Positions 46,688 to 55,160 of a stretch of 64,000 bases of DNA are shown piece after piece; the first letter of the stretch is position 1, and the number at the start of each line of letters is the position of its first letter. Position numbers and translations under genes: made by a program. The notes under the pieces were generated by a model, which saw only the letters and a list, made by a program, of their open reading frames with translations, was not told the origin of the DNA and did not search any database. The stretch is from Roseateles koreensis. GTDB taxonomy: Bacteria > Pseudomonadota > Gammaproteobacteria > Burkholderiales > Burkholderiaceae_C. The stretch covers positions 62,001 through 126,000 of the forward strand of contig NZ_JAQQXS010000004.1 in assembly GCF_028595305.1 (NCBI RefSeq). Reading direction: 5' to 3'.

Positions 46688-47146
46688 TGCAGTCCTCGTT
46701 GATGAGAAATTCGATGGATGGAGCTTAGGTTTCAGGGCATCAAGGCCATGTAGAAGGTAGGCTGGGCGGTATCAAGATTCCGTAAAGACGGATCGTGCGC
46801 GGCGCATTGCCCGCGGAGGGTGACGTCAGAGCTAGCGCGTTCTTCTGCCACCCGGCAGGCATGAAGTCGATACACCGCCGACCTGCTGCCATAGAGGACA
46901 TGATTCGCCAAGTGGCCTACCGTCGCGGATCAGCCGGCGTCGCGTTTACGCCTTCGCGGTCAAGGTTTTGGCCATACCGGTAGCCCTCCAGATGTCTACT
47001 GGTGCAATGAAGTAAGTTCTTCGTTGCCGATGGAGTCGTCGTCATCTTGACCACCCCCATCTACCCGGGCGCCATGAGAGGGTGTTCTGGATCGCTGTCA
47101 TCCCCATGGAGAATTTAGCGCAGCATGCATCGCCCATCTGCATGAA
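46688..47146. other. Gene-free stretch between kdp and the LysR gene
   Basis: 459 bases holding the kdp promoter at the left end. No convincing coding frame; the plus-strand frame 46795-46983 has no recognisable motif. The LysR gene ends at its right edge on the minus strand with no clear terminator. Confidence 0.5.
46747..46788 (-). promoter_or_regulatory. Candidate kdp promoter with possible KdpE repeats
   Basis: Minus strand: TCTTTAC and TCTTGAT, 11 bases apart (46788-46771), the second overlapping a -35-like TTGATA (46775-46770); a weak -10 TACATG (46752-46747) follows after 17 bases. This is 60 bases before the first start codon of the kdp operon. The direct repeat could be the KdpE site. 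Confidence 0.4.
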
Positions 47147-48109
47147 TCATGTCACTTGGCGCGTCATTCCGTCGACGGTTGAGGCACGGCGGGCGTCCTC
47201 GTCGTCCATGCGCAGCACCGCTTGCTTCAGCAACTGCCTCAACCAAGCCAAGCCGGGATCCTGGGTGCGATACCGATGCCATTGCACGGCCTGTTGCATG
47301 TGCTCGATCGGAATGGGTGGTGCCTTGAGCGCCAATGGAAAGGTGCTTGCAAACAGGCGGGCGAGTCGGGCATGGACCGTGGCGATGTACTCGGTACCCT
47401 GAACCAGCATGGGCAGTGCTGTGAAGCTGTAGGTCGTGATGGCAACCTTGCGCGCGACGCCGTAGCGCTTGATGAACCACGTTTCGAATGACTCCCCCGC
47501 ACCGCCAGGTGGCTGCATGACGATATGCCCCGATGCGAGGTAGCGATCGTATGTGAGCTCGCCCTTGGCGAGTTCGCTGTTTTGCCAGACCGTGCAGAGG
47601 AAGCCCTCCTCGTACAAGAGCTCCTCCGGATGGTCCGGAGACATGAATCCGCGCGGAATGATGAGCAAGTCCGCCTCGCCGCGCTCAAGACTGCGCTGCG
47701 GATTCGACACCTGAGGCAGGAACTCGAACCGGGCCGAGCAACGCTGTTCAGCGGCCAGCGTGAGCAGGTGCGGGATCACCACCATCTGTGAATAGTCGGA
47801 GACGAAGATCCTGAAGGTGCGATCGGTCGAAGCCGGGTCGAACTGGGGCTGAATGGCGATCGTGCTGTCGATGCGCACCAGGACGTCCCGGACTGCGTCG
47901 TGCAGTCCTTGAGCCCGCGGGGTCGGCTCCATCTTCCGACCGACCTGCACAAGGAGTTCATCGTCGAAATATTCCCGCAGCCGCGAGAGTGCGCTGCTGA
48001 GCGCTGAAGGGGTCAGATTCAGCCGCTCGGCCGCGCGACTGATGCTTTGATGGGTGAGCAGCGCGTCTAGCGCGACCAGCAGGTTCAGATCCAGGCGATT
48101 GAACTTCAT
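47147..48109 (-). CDS. LysR family regulator, NodD/FdeR-like
   Basis: 320 residues. The N-terminus MKFNRLDLNLLVALDALLT with SRAAERLNLTPSALSSALSRLR is of the NodD subgroup of LysR proteins, whose members sense flavonoids or aromatic acids (NodD, FdeR, NahR). The effector domain follows (RTFRIFVSDYSQMVVIPHLL onward). It is divergent from the catabolic operon beginning at 48651, and dyads lie between the genes, so it is the likely activator. The inducer is not readable from sequence. Confidence 0.85.
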   Translation of the reverse strand: MKFNRLDLNLLVALDALLTHQSISRAAERLNLTPSALSSALSRLREYFDDELLVQVGRKMEPTPRAQGLHDAVRDVLVRIDSTIAIQPQFDPASTDRTFRIFVSDYSQMVVIPHLLTLAAEQRCSARFEFLPQVSNPQRSLERGEADLLIIPRGFMSPDHPEELLYEEGFLCTVWQNSELAKGELTYDRYLASGHIVMQPPGGAGESFETWFIKRYGVARKVAITTYSFTALPMLVQGTEYIATVHARLARLFASTFPLALKAPPIPIEHMQQAVQWHRYRTQDPGLAWLRQLLKQAVLRMDDEDARRASTVDGMTRQVT

Positions 48110-48130
48110 TTTTACCGGGAGAACCCTCGA

Positions 48131-48158
48131 TTGTTAGATGCCATCTAAACGTGGCATC
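48131..48158. promoter_or_regulatory. Nod-box-like LysR operator
   Basis: TTAGATG-C-CATCTAA (48134-48148) is a perfect 15-bp dyad of the LysR T-N11-A type. Overlapping it, GATGCCA (48137-48143) and TGGCATC (48152-48158) form a second exact dyad. On the minus strand the segment ATCTAACAATCGA resembles the 3' half of the rhizobial nod box (ATC-N-AAACAATC). It begins 22 bases upstream of the LysR start. Confidence 0.6.
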
Positions 48159-48238
48159 CATCGAAGTCATTTTTCATTAATGACGAGAGTTCGTAAGCTC
48201 TCGCTAACCCGAAAAAACATACATATTGGAGACAACGA

Positions 48239-48304
48239 ATGGTCAAGAACCAGTCGAAGGGTATTGCTTTGCCCGAAATTCCTCCGCCAAGCCGTGAGGC
48301 CTGA
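48239..48304 (+). CDS. Possible 21-residue leader peptide or gene remnant
   Basis: ATG 48239 has GGAGAC five bases upstream and opens a frame of 21 codons (MVKNQSKGIALPEIPPPSRE, then A and stop). It is in the plus-strand leader of the catabolic operon. It could be a leader peptide or the surviving start of a lost gene; nothing in it is recognised. Confidence 0.3.
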   Translation: MVKNQSKGIALPEIPPPSREA

Positions 48305-48650
48305 GTGGGTGGTTCCTATTTGCCGCGTTGCCATCGCTGGTGGCGCAGGGGGCCGTCCGACCCTGATGCGGGTGGCGCCTGTGCTTTGGCGCAAGCCGCC
48401 GTCGCACCGAGCATGCGCTGAGATCGGTCGACCCTGGAGCGGGTCGACGCAGGCGTTCGGCCCGGCTGCGCCTACCGCGACGCGCTGACCGTGCGCCGCA
48501 GACCTGCGTGATCGCCACCCCTGCCGAGCGACGGGACTTGCAGGCAGTGGCCCGGGCCGGTCTTGCGACGCCCGCAAGACAACCGGCGGCCAGGGTCGAA
48601 CACGGCACCTGAGTTCACTCGAATCAATCAGACCACAACGTGAGGAGACT

Positions 48651-50318
48651 ATGAAGACAAGACATTCATTCCGGGACATTCCGCGACTGGCATGCATCCC
48701 GATGGCCGCCGCCATGACCATGGCTCCGGCGCTGGCGATGGATTTCGACACCGGCCATCCTGATTTCAAGCTGCGCTGGGACAACACCGTCAAGTACAGC
48801 GCGGCGCTGCGCCTGAATTCGCGCTCAGAAGGCCTGTCCACGACCGCGTTTGGCCCGACGGGCATTGTTGGCCCCAACAACATCAACCAAGACGACGGTG
48901 ACAATAATTTCGACAAGGGCTGGGTGTCCAGTCGACTGGACTTGCTGAGCGAGTTGGACGCCAGTTACCAGAACTTCGGATTCCGCGTTAGCGGCGCTGC
49001 CTGGTACGACAGTGTCTACAACCGGTCGAACGACAACACTTCGAGGACGGCGAACCATACGCCCGCCAACGAGTTTACCGAGGCGACCCGCAAGGTCATG
49101 GGGCGCAAGGCGGAGTTCCTTGATGCGTTCGTCTTCGGCAACTTCACGGTGGGCGACCGGACCGGCACCGTCCGCCTGGGGCGCCACACGGTGTTGTGGG
49201 GCGAAAGTCTGTTCTTTGGCGCCAACGGTATTGCGGGCGGCATGGCCCCGCTGGACTTGGTGAAGTTGCTCTCCGTTCCCAACGCGCAGTTCAAGGAAAT
49301 TGCGCGCCCGACCGGCAAGCTGTCCACTCAGTTGCAATTGACGGATTCGGTGTCGTTGGGCGCTTACCTCGGCTACGAGTGGGAAAAGACGCGCATGATG
49401 CCCGTCGGTGCCTACCTGTCCGGGTCTGACGCGCTGGGCGACGGGGCCGAGCGCATCAATGCAGGTTCCACCGGTGTTTTCAACTTTGCGGGCGACATTC
49501 GACCCCGCAACAGTGGCCAGGGCGGGGTGCAGTTGCGCTGGCGCGCCGATGCAGTTGAGACGGACTTCGGCTTCTATGCCATCCGCTATCACGCGACGAC
49601 GCCCAGCAATATCTATACGACCCTCACAGGCTTGCCGCCCGCGCTCTCTGCCAGCAGCTACCAGTGGGCCTATGCCGAGGGCATCCAGGCCTACGGTGTG
49701 AGCTTCTCAAAGGCGGTCGGGGAGTGGGGGCTGGCCGGCGAGGCGTCCTATCGCCGCAATGCGCCACTGTCCAGCGCGGGTCAATCGATCCTGTCGACCA
49801 TTCACGTCAACACCGGGCTGGATAACCAAGACAACCCAGGCTACGCCGTCGGCGACACAGCGCACCTTAACTTCTCTTGGATTGCCAGTTTTGGTCCGAG
49901 TTTCATTGCGCGTGAGGCGAGCTTCGTTGGCGAGATCGCCTGGAACGAACGCGTCCGAGTCACGAAGAACGAGGGGATGCTGAACCCGAACGCCACGCGC
50001 TCAGCCACGGCGACGCGGATGACTTTCTCGCCCACCTATCGCCAGGCATTGCCTGGCTGGGACCTGACCCCGACCGTCGGTGTGGGTTACGGCTGGGGCC
50101 GCTCGTCCGCCGTGGGCAACGGCTTCAGCCCCGACAACGGCGGCGACGTCAATGTCGGTCTCGCGGGCGCTTATCTCGCCAACTGGTACCTGAACTTCAA
50201 CGTCGTGCACTACCTCGGCAAGGAGGGCTCGACGCTCGACAACAACAGCAATGCGCAGTTCTTGCAGGCCCTGAAGGACCGGGACTTCGTCTCCATCTCG
50301 CTGCGCACCACCTTCTGA
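48651..50318 (+). CDS. DUF1302 family outer-membrane-like protein
   Basis: 555 residues, ATG 48651 with GAGGAG upstream. Signal peptide ends near APALA. The mature start DFDTGHPDFKLRWDNTVKYSAALRL is the DUF1302 signature; many beta strands follow and the protein ends ISLRTTF with a terminal Phe, as in outer-membrane barrels. DUF1302 genes are paired with DUF1329 and an RND transporter in clusters for degradation of hydrophobic compounds. First gene of the long operon. Confidence 0.9.
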   Translation: MKTRHSFRDIPRLACIPMAAAMTMAPALAMDFDTGHPDFKLRWDNTVKYSAALRLNSRSEGLSTTAFGPTGIVGPNNINQDDGDNNFDKGWVSSRLDLLSELDASYQNFGFRVSGAAWYDSVYNRSNDNTSRTANHTPANEFTEATRKVMGRKAEFLDAFVFGNFTVGDRTGTVRLGRHTVLWGESLFFGANGIAGGMAPLDLVKLLSVPNAQFKEIARPTGKLSTQLQLTDSVSLGAYLGYEWEKTRMMPVGAYLSGSDALGDGAERINAGSTGVFNFAGDIRPRNSGQGGVQLRWRADAVETDFGFYAIRYHATTPSNIYTTLTGLPPALSASSYQWAYAEGIQAYGVSFSKAVGEWGLAGEASYRRNAPLSSAGQSILSTIHVNTGLDNQDNPGYAVGDTAHLNFSWIASFGPSFIAREASFVGEIAWNERVRVTKNEGMLNPNATRSATATRMTFSPTYRQALPGWDLTPTVGVGYGWGRSSAVGNGFSPDNGGDVNVGLAGAYLANWYLNFNVVHYLGKEGSTLDNNSNAQFLQALKDRDFVSISLRTTF

Positions 50319-50332
50319 TCCGGAGTCTGTTC

Positions 50333-51688
50333 ATGAGCCTGCACCACATTCAATCAACCGCCATTGCGGCGGCAATCATCTTGGCCCTTTCGGCATCAGC
50401 ACACGCCGGGGTCACCGCAGAAGAGGCCAATCACCTGAAAACCGATCTCACTCCGCTGGGTGCGGAGAAGGCGGGCAACAAGGACGGCAGCATTCCGGCA
50501 TGGACTGGCGGCTACGCGTCCCCGATCCCGGGTGACAAGCCTGGAGGGCGACGCGGCGACCCCTTCAAAGCGGAGAAGCTGCTGTACTCCGTGACGGCGA
50601 AGAACATGGACCAGTACGCCGACAAGCTCACCGACGGTGTCAAGGCGATGCTGAAAAAGTATCCGGACAGTTACCGCATTGACGTTTACCCGACGCACCG
50701 GACCGCCGTGGCCCCGCAATGGGTCTATGACAACACCGCCAAGAATGCGCTCCGGGCCAAGTTGGACGGCCATACGTTGCAGGGCGCCTATGGCGGTATT
50801 CCGTTCCCGGTCCCGAAGTCCGGCATCGAGGCGATGTGGAACCACAAGCTGGCCTGGCGCGGCACCGCGTGGGAGGCACTGTTCAACCAATACCAAATCA
50901 CGGCCAACGGCAAGGTCGTGTTGACGACGGACGGACAGATCCGTCAGCGCATGCCTTACTACCTGGAGGACGGCTCTCCCGAGAAGTTTGAGGGCTATAC
51001 GTGGGAGGTGAATCTGTTGAACATCGGTCCCCCGATCCGCGCGGGCGAGATGATCGTCGGCCGACAGCATGTGGATGAGGACAAGTCCATCTCCTATGTC
51101 TACCTCACCGGGCAGCGTCGCGTGCGCAAGCTTCCCAATGCCTGTTGTGACACACCGACGCCGGCGTCCGCGGGCCTGATGTCCTTCGACGAACTGAGTG
51201 TCTTCTCGGGCCGTACCGATCTGTTTGACTGGAAGATCTTGGGCAAGAAGGAGATCTTGGTCCCCTACAACGAGAACCGCTTCCTGCAGGCGCCTGACGC
51301 TGACATCATCAAAAGCCAGCACCTGAATCCCGACCATGTGCGCTGGGAGTTGCACCGTGTCTGGGTGGTTCAGGCCAACCTGCTGCCGGGCAAGCGCCAT
51401 CAAGCGCCCAAGGGGGTCTATTACCTGGATGAGGACACTTGGCAGGCCATGCTCGGTGACCGCTGGGATGCCAACAACCAGCTGTGGAAGACCTTCTGGT
51501 CCTTCAACTACGTCATGCCAGACTTCCCGGGCACGGTGCAGCAGACGTTTGGCTACTACGACCTGCTCTCCGGGCAAGCCTATGTCTCCAACGTCCTGAA
51601 CGACAAGGCTTATCACCATCGCGCGACCAAGCCCTGGCCCACCAGTTTGTTCACCGGCGACGGCTTGGCCGCACAGGGCGTGCGATGA
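50333..51688 (+). CDS. DUF1329 family periplasmic protein
   Basis: 451 residues. Signal peptide ends near ASAHA. Family blocks are LKTDLTPLGAEKAGNKDGSIPAW (shown in part), YRIDVYPTHRT, GQRRVRKLPNACCDTP and VWVVQANLLPGKRH. The fold is thought to be related to LolB/LolA-type lipid-binding proteins, which would fit a periplasmic carrier of hydrophobic molecules. 14 bases after DUF1302; its stop overlaps the next start (ATGA). Confidence 0.9.
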   Translation: MSLHHIQSTAIAAAIILALSASAHAGVTAEEANHLKTDLTPLGAEKAGNKDGSIPAWTGGYASPIPGDKPGGRRGDPFKAEKLLYSVTAKNMDQYADKLTDGVKAMLKKYPDSYRIDVYPTHRTAVAPQWVYDNTAKNALRAKLDGHTLQGAYGGIPFPVPKSGIEAMWNHKLAWRGTAWEALFNQYQITANGKVVLTTDGQIRQRMPYYLEDGSPEKFEGYTWEVNLLNIGPPIRAGEMIVGRQHVDEDKSISYVYLTGQRRVRKLPNACCDTPTPASAGLMSFDELSVFSGRTDLFDWKILGKKEILVPYNENRFLQAPDADIIKSQHLNPDHVRWELHRVWVVQANLLPGKRHQAPKGVYYLDEDTWQAMLGDRWDANNQLWKTFWSFNYVMPDFPGTVQQTFGYYDLLSGQAYVSNVLNDKAYHHRATKPWPTSLFTGDGLAAQGVR

Positions 51689-52749
51689 GATGGACTGTCA
51701 AGCGACACGCGGTTTGCTTGCTGGCCGTGCTGTCCGCCATGACGTTCGGCGCCGCCGCGCAGACGTCGGCGGGCCGGATCGGTTCGGCTTGGGAGCGTCC
51801 GGCGCTGCAACTGCGGGACCCCGCGCATGCCGTCTACCTGGCGGCCGCCGATGCCGGTGGGCGTCTGGTCGCCGTTGGCGAGCGCGGGGTGATCGCAACG
51901 CGCGAACGAGGTGAGGGCGCCTGGCACCAGCAACCGAGCCCCACCAGCGTGACGTTGACTGCGGTGCAATTTGTCGACGCGCGCGACGGCGTGGCCGTCG
52001 GGCATGCCGGCACCGTGCTGACGACGCTGGATGGGGGGCAGACCTGGCAGCTCAAGCTCGACGGCCGGCGCCTCTCTCAGATCGCGCTTGACGACGCCAA
52101 GGCAGCCGGTGACCCTGCACGCATCAGGGACGCGGAGCGTTTGGTTGCTGATGGCCCGGACAAACCTTTGTTGGACGTGCTGGCCTGGGATGCGCGGCAC
52201 ATGTTGGTGGTCGGTGCCTATGGTCTGGCCTTTCACACCGCAGATGGCGGGCGCACTTGGCAGTCGTGGATGGGGCGGCTGCCCAACCCGCGTGGCCTGC
52301 ATCTGTATGCCGCGCGACGCCAGGGCAATCACCTGCTGTTGGCCGGCGAGCAGGGCCTGCTGTTGCAGTCGGAGGATGAAGGCCTGACCTTCAAGGCGGT
52401 CAGCGCCCCCTACAAGGGCAGCTGGTTTACGGCAGAGATGCGCTCGGCCACCGAATGGCTGGTGGCCGGCTTGCGCGGGAACGTCTGGCGCACTGCGGAT
52501 GCGGGCGCCACCTGGCAGCAGCTCTCCAACCCCATCCCCGCTGCGGTGACCGCCTCAAAGCGCCTGCCAGATGGTGCCGTGCTGTTGGCCAATCAAGCGG
52601 GCTTTGTCCTGCGTGTTGGCGCGCAGTCTTTGCAGCCGCTCAACCCTCAACCCCTGCCGCCACTGGCCGGCCTGGCCACAGACGGTGACCAGCGACTGTG
52701 GGCGCTAGGCATGGCCGGACCCGTCCTGATACCTGCGATTCGCCACTGA
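51685..52749 (+). CDS. YCF48-like beta-propeller exported protein
   Basis: 354 residues from ATG 51685. Signal peptide ends at AAAQT. BNR/YCF48-type repeats: TTLDGGQTWQL, HTADGGRTWQSW, QSEDEGLTFKA, RTADAGATWQQL, each closing one blade of a propeller. YCF48/HCF136 aids photosystem II assembly in phototrophs, but bacterial relatives sit beside RND transporters and are likely scaffolds. Coupled to DUF1329 by a 4-base overlap. Confidence 0.88.
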   Translation: MRWTVKRHAVCLLAVLSAMTFGAAAQTSAGRIGSAWERPALQLRDPAHAVYLAAADAGGRLVAVGERGVIATRERGEGAWHQQPSPTSVTLTAVQFVDARDGVAVGHAGTVLTTLDGGQTWQLKLDGRRLSQIALDDAKAAGDPARIRDAERLVADGPDKPLLDVLAWDARHMLVVGAYGLAFHTADGGRTWQSWMGRLPNPRGLHLYAARRQGNHLLLAGEQGLLLQSEDEGLTFKAVSAPYKGSWFTAEMRSATEWLVAGLRGNVWRTADAGATWQQLSNPIPAAVTASKRLPDGAVLLANQAGFVLRVGAQSLQPLNPQPLPPLAGLATDGDQRLWALGMAGPVLIPAIRH

Positions 52750-52755
52750 GACCCG

Positions 52756-55155
52756 ATGATGAAGTCAACCCCCTCTATGGCGCCCACCCATCCCTTCGAC
52801 GCCCGCTCGGGCTCATTGGTGGAGCGTGCTCTGTTCAACCACCGGCTGGTGGTCGTGTTCTTCTGCGCATTGGCAACGCTGCTGCTGGGTTGGCAGGCGA
52901 CGCGACTGCAACTCAACGCCAGCTTCGAGAAGACGATCCCGACCCGCCATCCGTACATCGCCAACTTCTTGAAGGTGCAGTCTGACCTCACAGGGCTCGG
53001 CAATGCTGTTCGCATCGCGGTCGAGCGGCCTGACGGCGATATCTACAACGCGCAATACCTCGACACCCTTCGTCGCTTGAACGATGAAGCCTTTCTGCTG
53101 CCGGGTGTGGACCGCCCGCGGATGAAGTCGCTGTGGACGCCATCGACCCGTTGGGTCGGCGTCACCGAGGAAGGCCTCGAAGGCGGCCCCGTGATCCCGG
53201 ACGGCTACGACGGTTCGCCGGCCAGCCTGCAGCGCTTGGCGGCGAACATCGCACGCAGTGGCGAGGTCGGCCAACTGGTGGCGGGGGACGCTCGCTCGAC
53301 CGTGATCTATTTGCCGCTGCTTGAGCGCGACGGTGAGGGCCGTCCTCTGGACTACGCGAACCTATCGACGAAGCTCGAGACGCTGCGCGCCAAGTACGAG
53401 GCGGAAGGCGTGCGGGTTCACATCGCGGGCTTTGCCAAGATCGTCGGTGATCTGATCGATGGCGTGCGCGCCGTGCTGCTGTTTTTTGCCTTGGCGGTGT
53501 TGATTTGCACGGCCGCTGTCGGTTGGTACACGCGCTGCGCCCGGTCGACGGGGCTGGTCGTGTTGGCCTCGCTGATCGCCGTGGTTTGGCAACTCGGACT
53601 GCTGCCGCTGCTGGGCATTGCGATCGACCCGTATTCGATCCTTGTGCCCTTTCTCGTGTTCGCCATCGGCATGAGCCACGGCGCCCAGAAGATGAACGGC
53701 ATCATGCAAGACATCGGGCGCGGCCTGCCCAAGCTGGTGGCGGCACGCTTTACCTTCCGGCGCCTGTTCCTGGCCGGGTTGACCGCGTTGCTCGCCGATG
53801 CCGTTGGCTTTGCGGTGTTGCTGGTCATCGACATCGGGGTGATCCGCGAGCTGGCGATCGCCGCCTCAATGGGCGTTGCCGTGCTGATCTTCACTAACCT
53901 GATCCTGCTGCCCATCCTGCTCAGCTTCAGTGGCGTGGACGCCAGCGCGGCGCAGCGCAGCCTGCGATCGGAGCAGGTCGGCGTGAGTCATCCGCTGTGG
54001 TCCTGGCTCGACCGCTTCACACAGCGGCGCTGGGCGACGGCGGCGGTGGTGATCGCGGTCGTACTGGGGGCGGGCGGTTATGCCGTCAGCACACAGCTCA
54101 AGATCGGCGACCTGGACCCCGGCGCGCCCGAGCTGCGGCCTGACAGCCGCTACAACCGCGACGTGGCCTTTCTGAACCGCAGCTATGGTGCCAGCAGCGA
54201 TGTGCTGGCCGTGATGGTGGAGACACCGCCCGGTCGCTGTTCCAACTACGAGGCCTTGAACAAAGTCGACGCGCTCGAATGGCAGCTTCGCCAGTTTGAA
54301 GGCGTGGAGTCGACCAACACGCTTTCGCTGCTGAATCGACGCGTGTTGTCGGGCCTCAACGAGGGCAACCCGAAGTGGTACGAGTTTCTGCCCAACCAGG
54401 ACATGCTCAACACCGTCACCGCCGGAGCACCGCGAGGGCTCTACAACGACGCGTGCAGCATGTTGACGATTTATGTCTACCTTGCCGACCACAAGGCAGA
54501 CACGCTCAGCCGTGTCGTCGCTCACGTTGAGGCGTTCGCCAAGGCCAATGATGACGAGCGCGCGCGCTTTGTCCTCGCCGCAGGTTCAGCGGGCATTGAG
54601 GCGGCCACCAACATTGTCGTGCGGCAGGCGTGGCACACGATGCTGTTGATGGTCTACGCGGCTGTCGTGCTGTTGTGCTTCGTGACCTTTCGGTCGTGGC
54701 GCGCCGTGCTTGTCGCCGTTTTGCCGCTGGTGTTGACCTCCGTGTTGGCCGAGGCGTTGATGGTGGCCTTGGGCATGGGCGTGAAGGTGGCTACCTTGCC
54801 GGTGATTGCCTTGGGCGTGGGCATCGGTGTTGACTACGCGCTGTACATCCTGTCAGTGACGCTCGCCTCGTTGCGGGAGGGGAAAAGCCTCTCCGAGTCC
54901 TATTACCGCGCGCTGTTGTTCACCGGCAAGGTCGTCATGTTGACCGGCATCACGCTGGCCATTGGCGTGGTCACCTGGGTGGCCAGCCCCATCAAGTTTC
55001 AGGCTGACATGGGCCTGTTGCTGGCCTTCATGTTCCTTTGGAACATGCTCGGCGCGCTGGTCCTGCTGCCGGCGCTCGCGCACTTCCTGCTGCGTCCGGC
55101 CCCCGTCCGAGTGGTCGAGGCTGACTCGCTCGCACTGGCGGCCATTCCCAACTGA
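52756..55155 (+). CDS. RND/MMPL family transporter
   Basis: 799 residues. Two halves, each with a large periplasmic loop and about six membrane helices. The first helix is about 38-58; helix bundles lie at about 235-385 and 620-785. GVGIGVDYALYILS carries the helix-4-type Asp of proton relay. It belongs to the MMPL/HpnN-like branch that moves lipids or hydrophobic solutes across the envelope. It is fourth in the DUF1302-DUF1329-YCF48-RND series. Confidence 0.9.
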   Translation: MMKSTPSMAPTHPFDARSGSLVERALFNHRLVVVFFCALATLLLGWQATRLQLNASFEKTIPTRHPYIANFLKVQSDLTGLGNAVRIAVERPDGDIYNAQYLDTLRRLNDEAFLLPGVDRPRMKSLWTPSTRWVGVTEEGLEGGPVIPDGYDGSPASLQRLAANIARSGEVGQLVAGDARSTVIYLPLLERDGEGRPLDYANLSTKLETLRAKYEAEGVRVHIAGFAKIVGDLIDGVRAVLLFFALAVLICTAAVGWYTRCARSTGLVVLASLIAVVWQLGLLPLLGIAIDPYSILVPFLVFAIGMSHGAQKMNGIMQDIGRGLPKLVAARFTFRRLFLAGLTALLADAVGFAVLLVIDIGVIRELAIAASMGVAVLIFTNLILLPILLSFSGVDASAAQRSLRSEQVGVSHPLWSWLDRFTQRRWATAAVVIAVVLGAGGYAVSTQLKIGDLDPGAPELRPDSRYNRDVAFLNRSYGASSDVLAVMVETPPGRCSNYEALNKVDALEWQLRQFEGVESTNTLSLLNRRVLSGLNEGNPKWYEFLPNQDMLNTVTAGAPRGLYNDACSMLTIYVYLADHKADTLSRVVAHVEAFAKANDDERARFVLAAGSAGIEAATNIVVRQAWHTMLLMVYAAVVLLCFVTFRSWRAVLVAVLPLVLTSVLAEALMVALGMGVKVATLPVIALGVGIGVDYALYILSVTLASLREGKSLSESYYRALLFTGKVVMLTGITLAIGVVTWVASPIKFQADMGLLLAFMFLWNMLGALVLLPALAHFLLRPAPVRVVEADSLALAAIPN

Positions 55156-55160
55156 GTCAC

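Larger units (their letters stand above)
48110..48650. other. Control region and leader between the LysR gene and the catabolic operon
   Basis: 541 bases. The left part has the nod-box-like dyads (48131-48158). A 21-codon frame with a ribosome site lies at 48239-48304. The remaining 340 bases, GC-rich, have frames on both strands but none protein-like. The operon ribosome site GAGGAG is at 48643-48648 region, just before ATG 48651. Confidence 0.55.

Noticed and set aside
35531-48200. Opposite end of the Tn7-like element
   Set aside because: I searched for inverted repeats of type CNGANNGTCTTTAT ending ATCAACA and found none convincing, so the extent of the element was not called.
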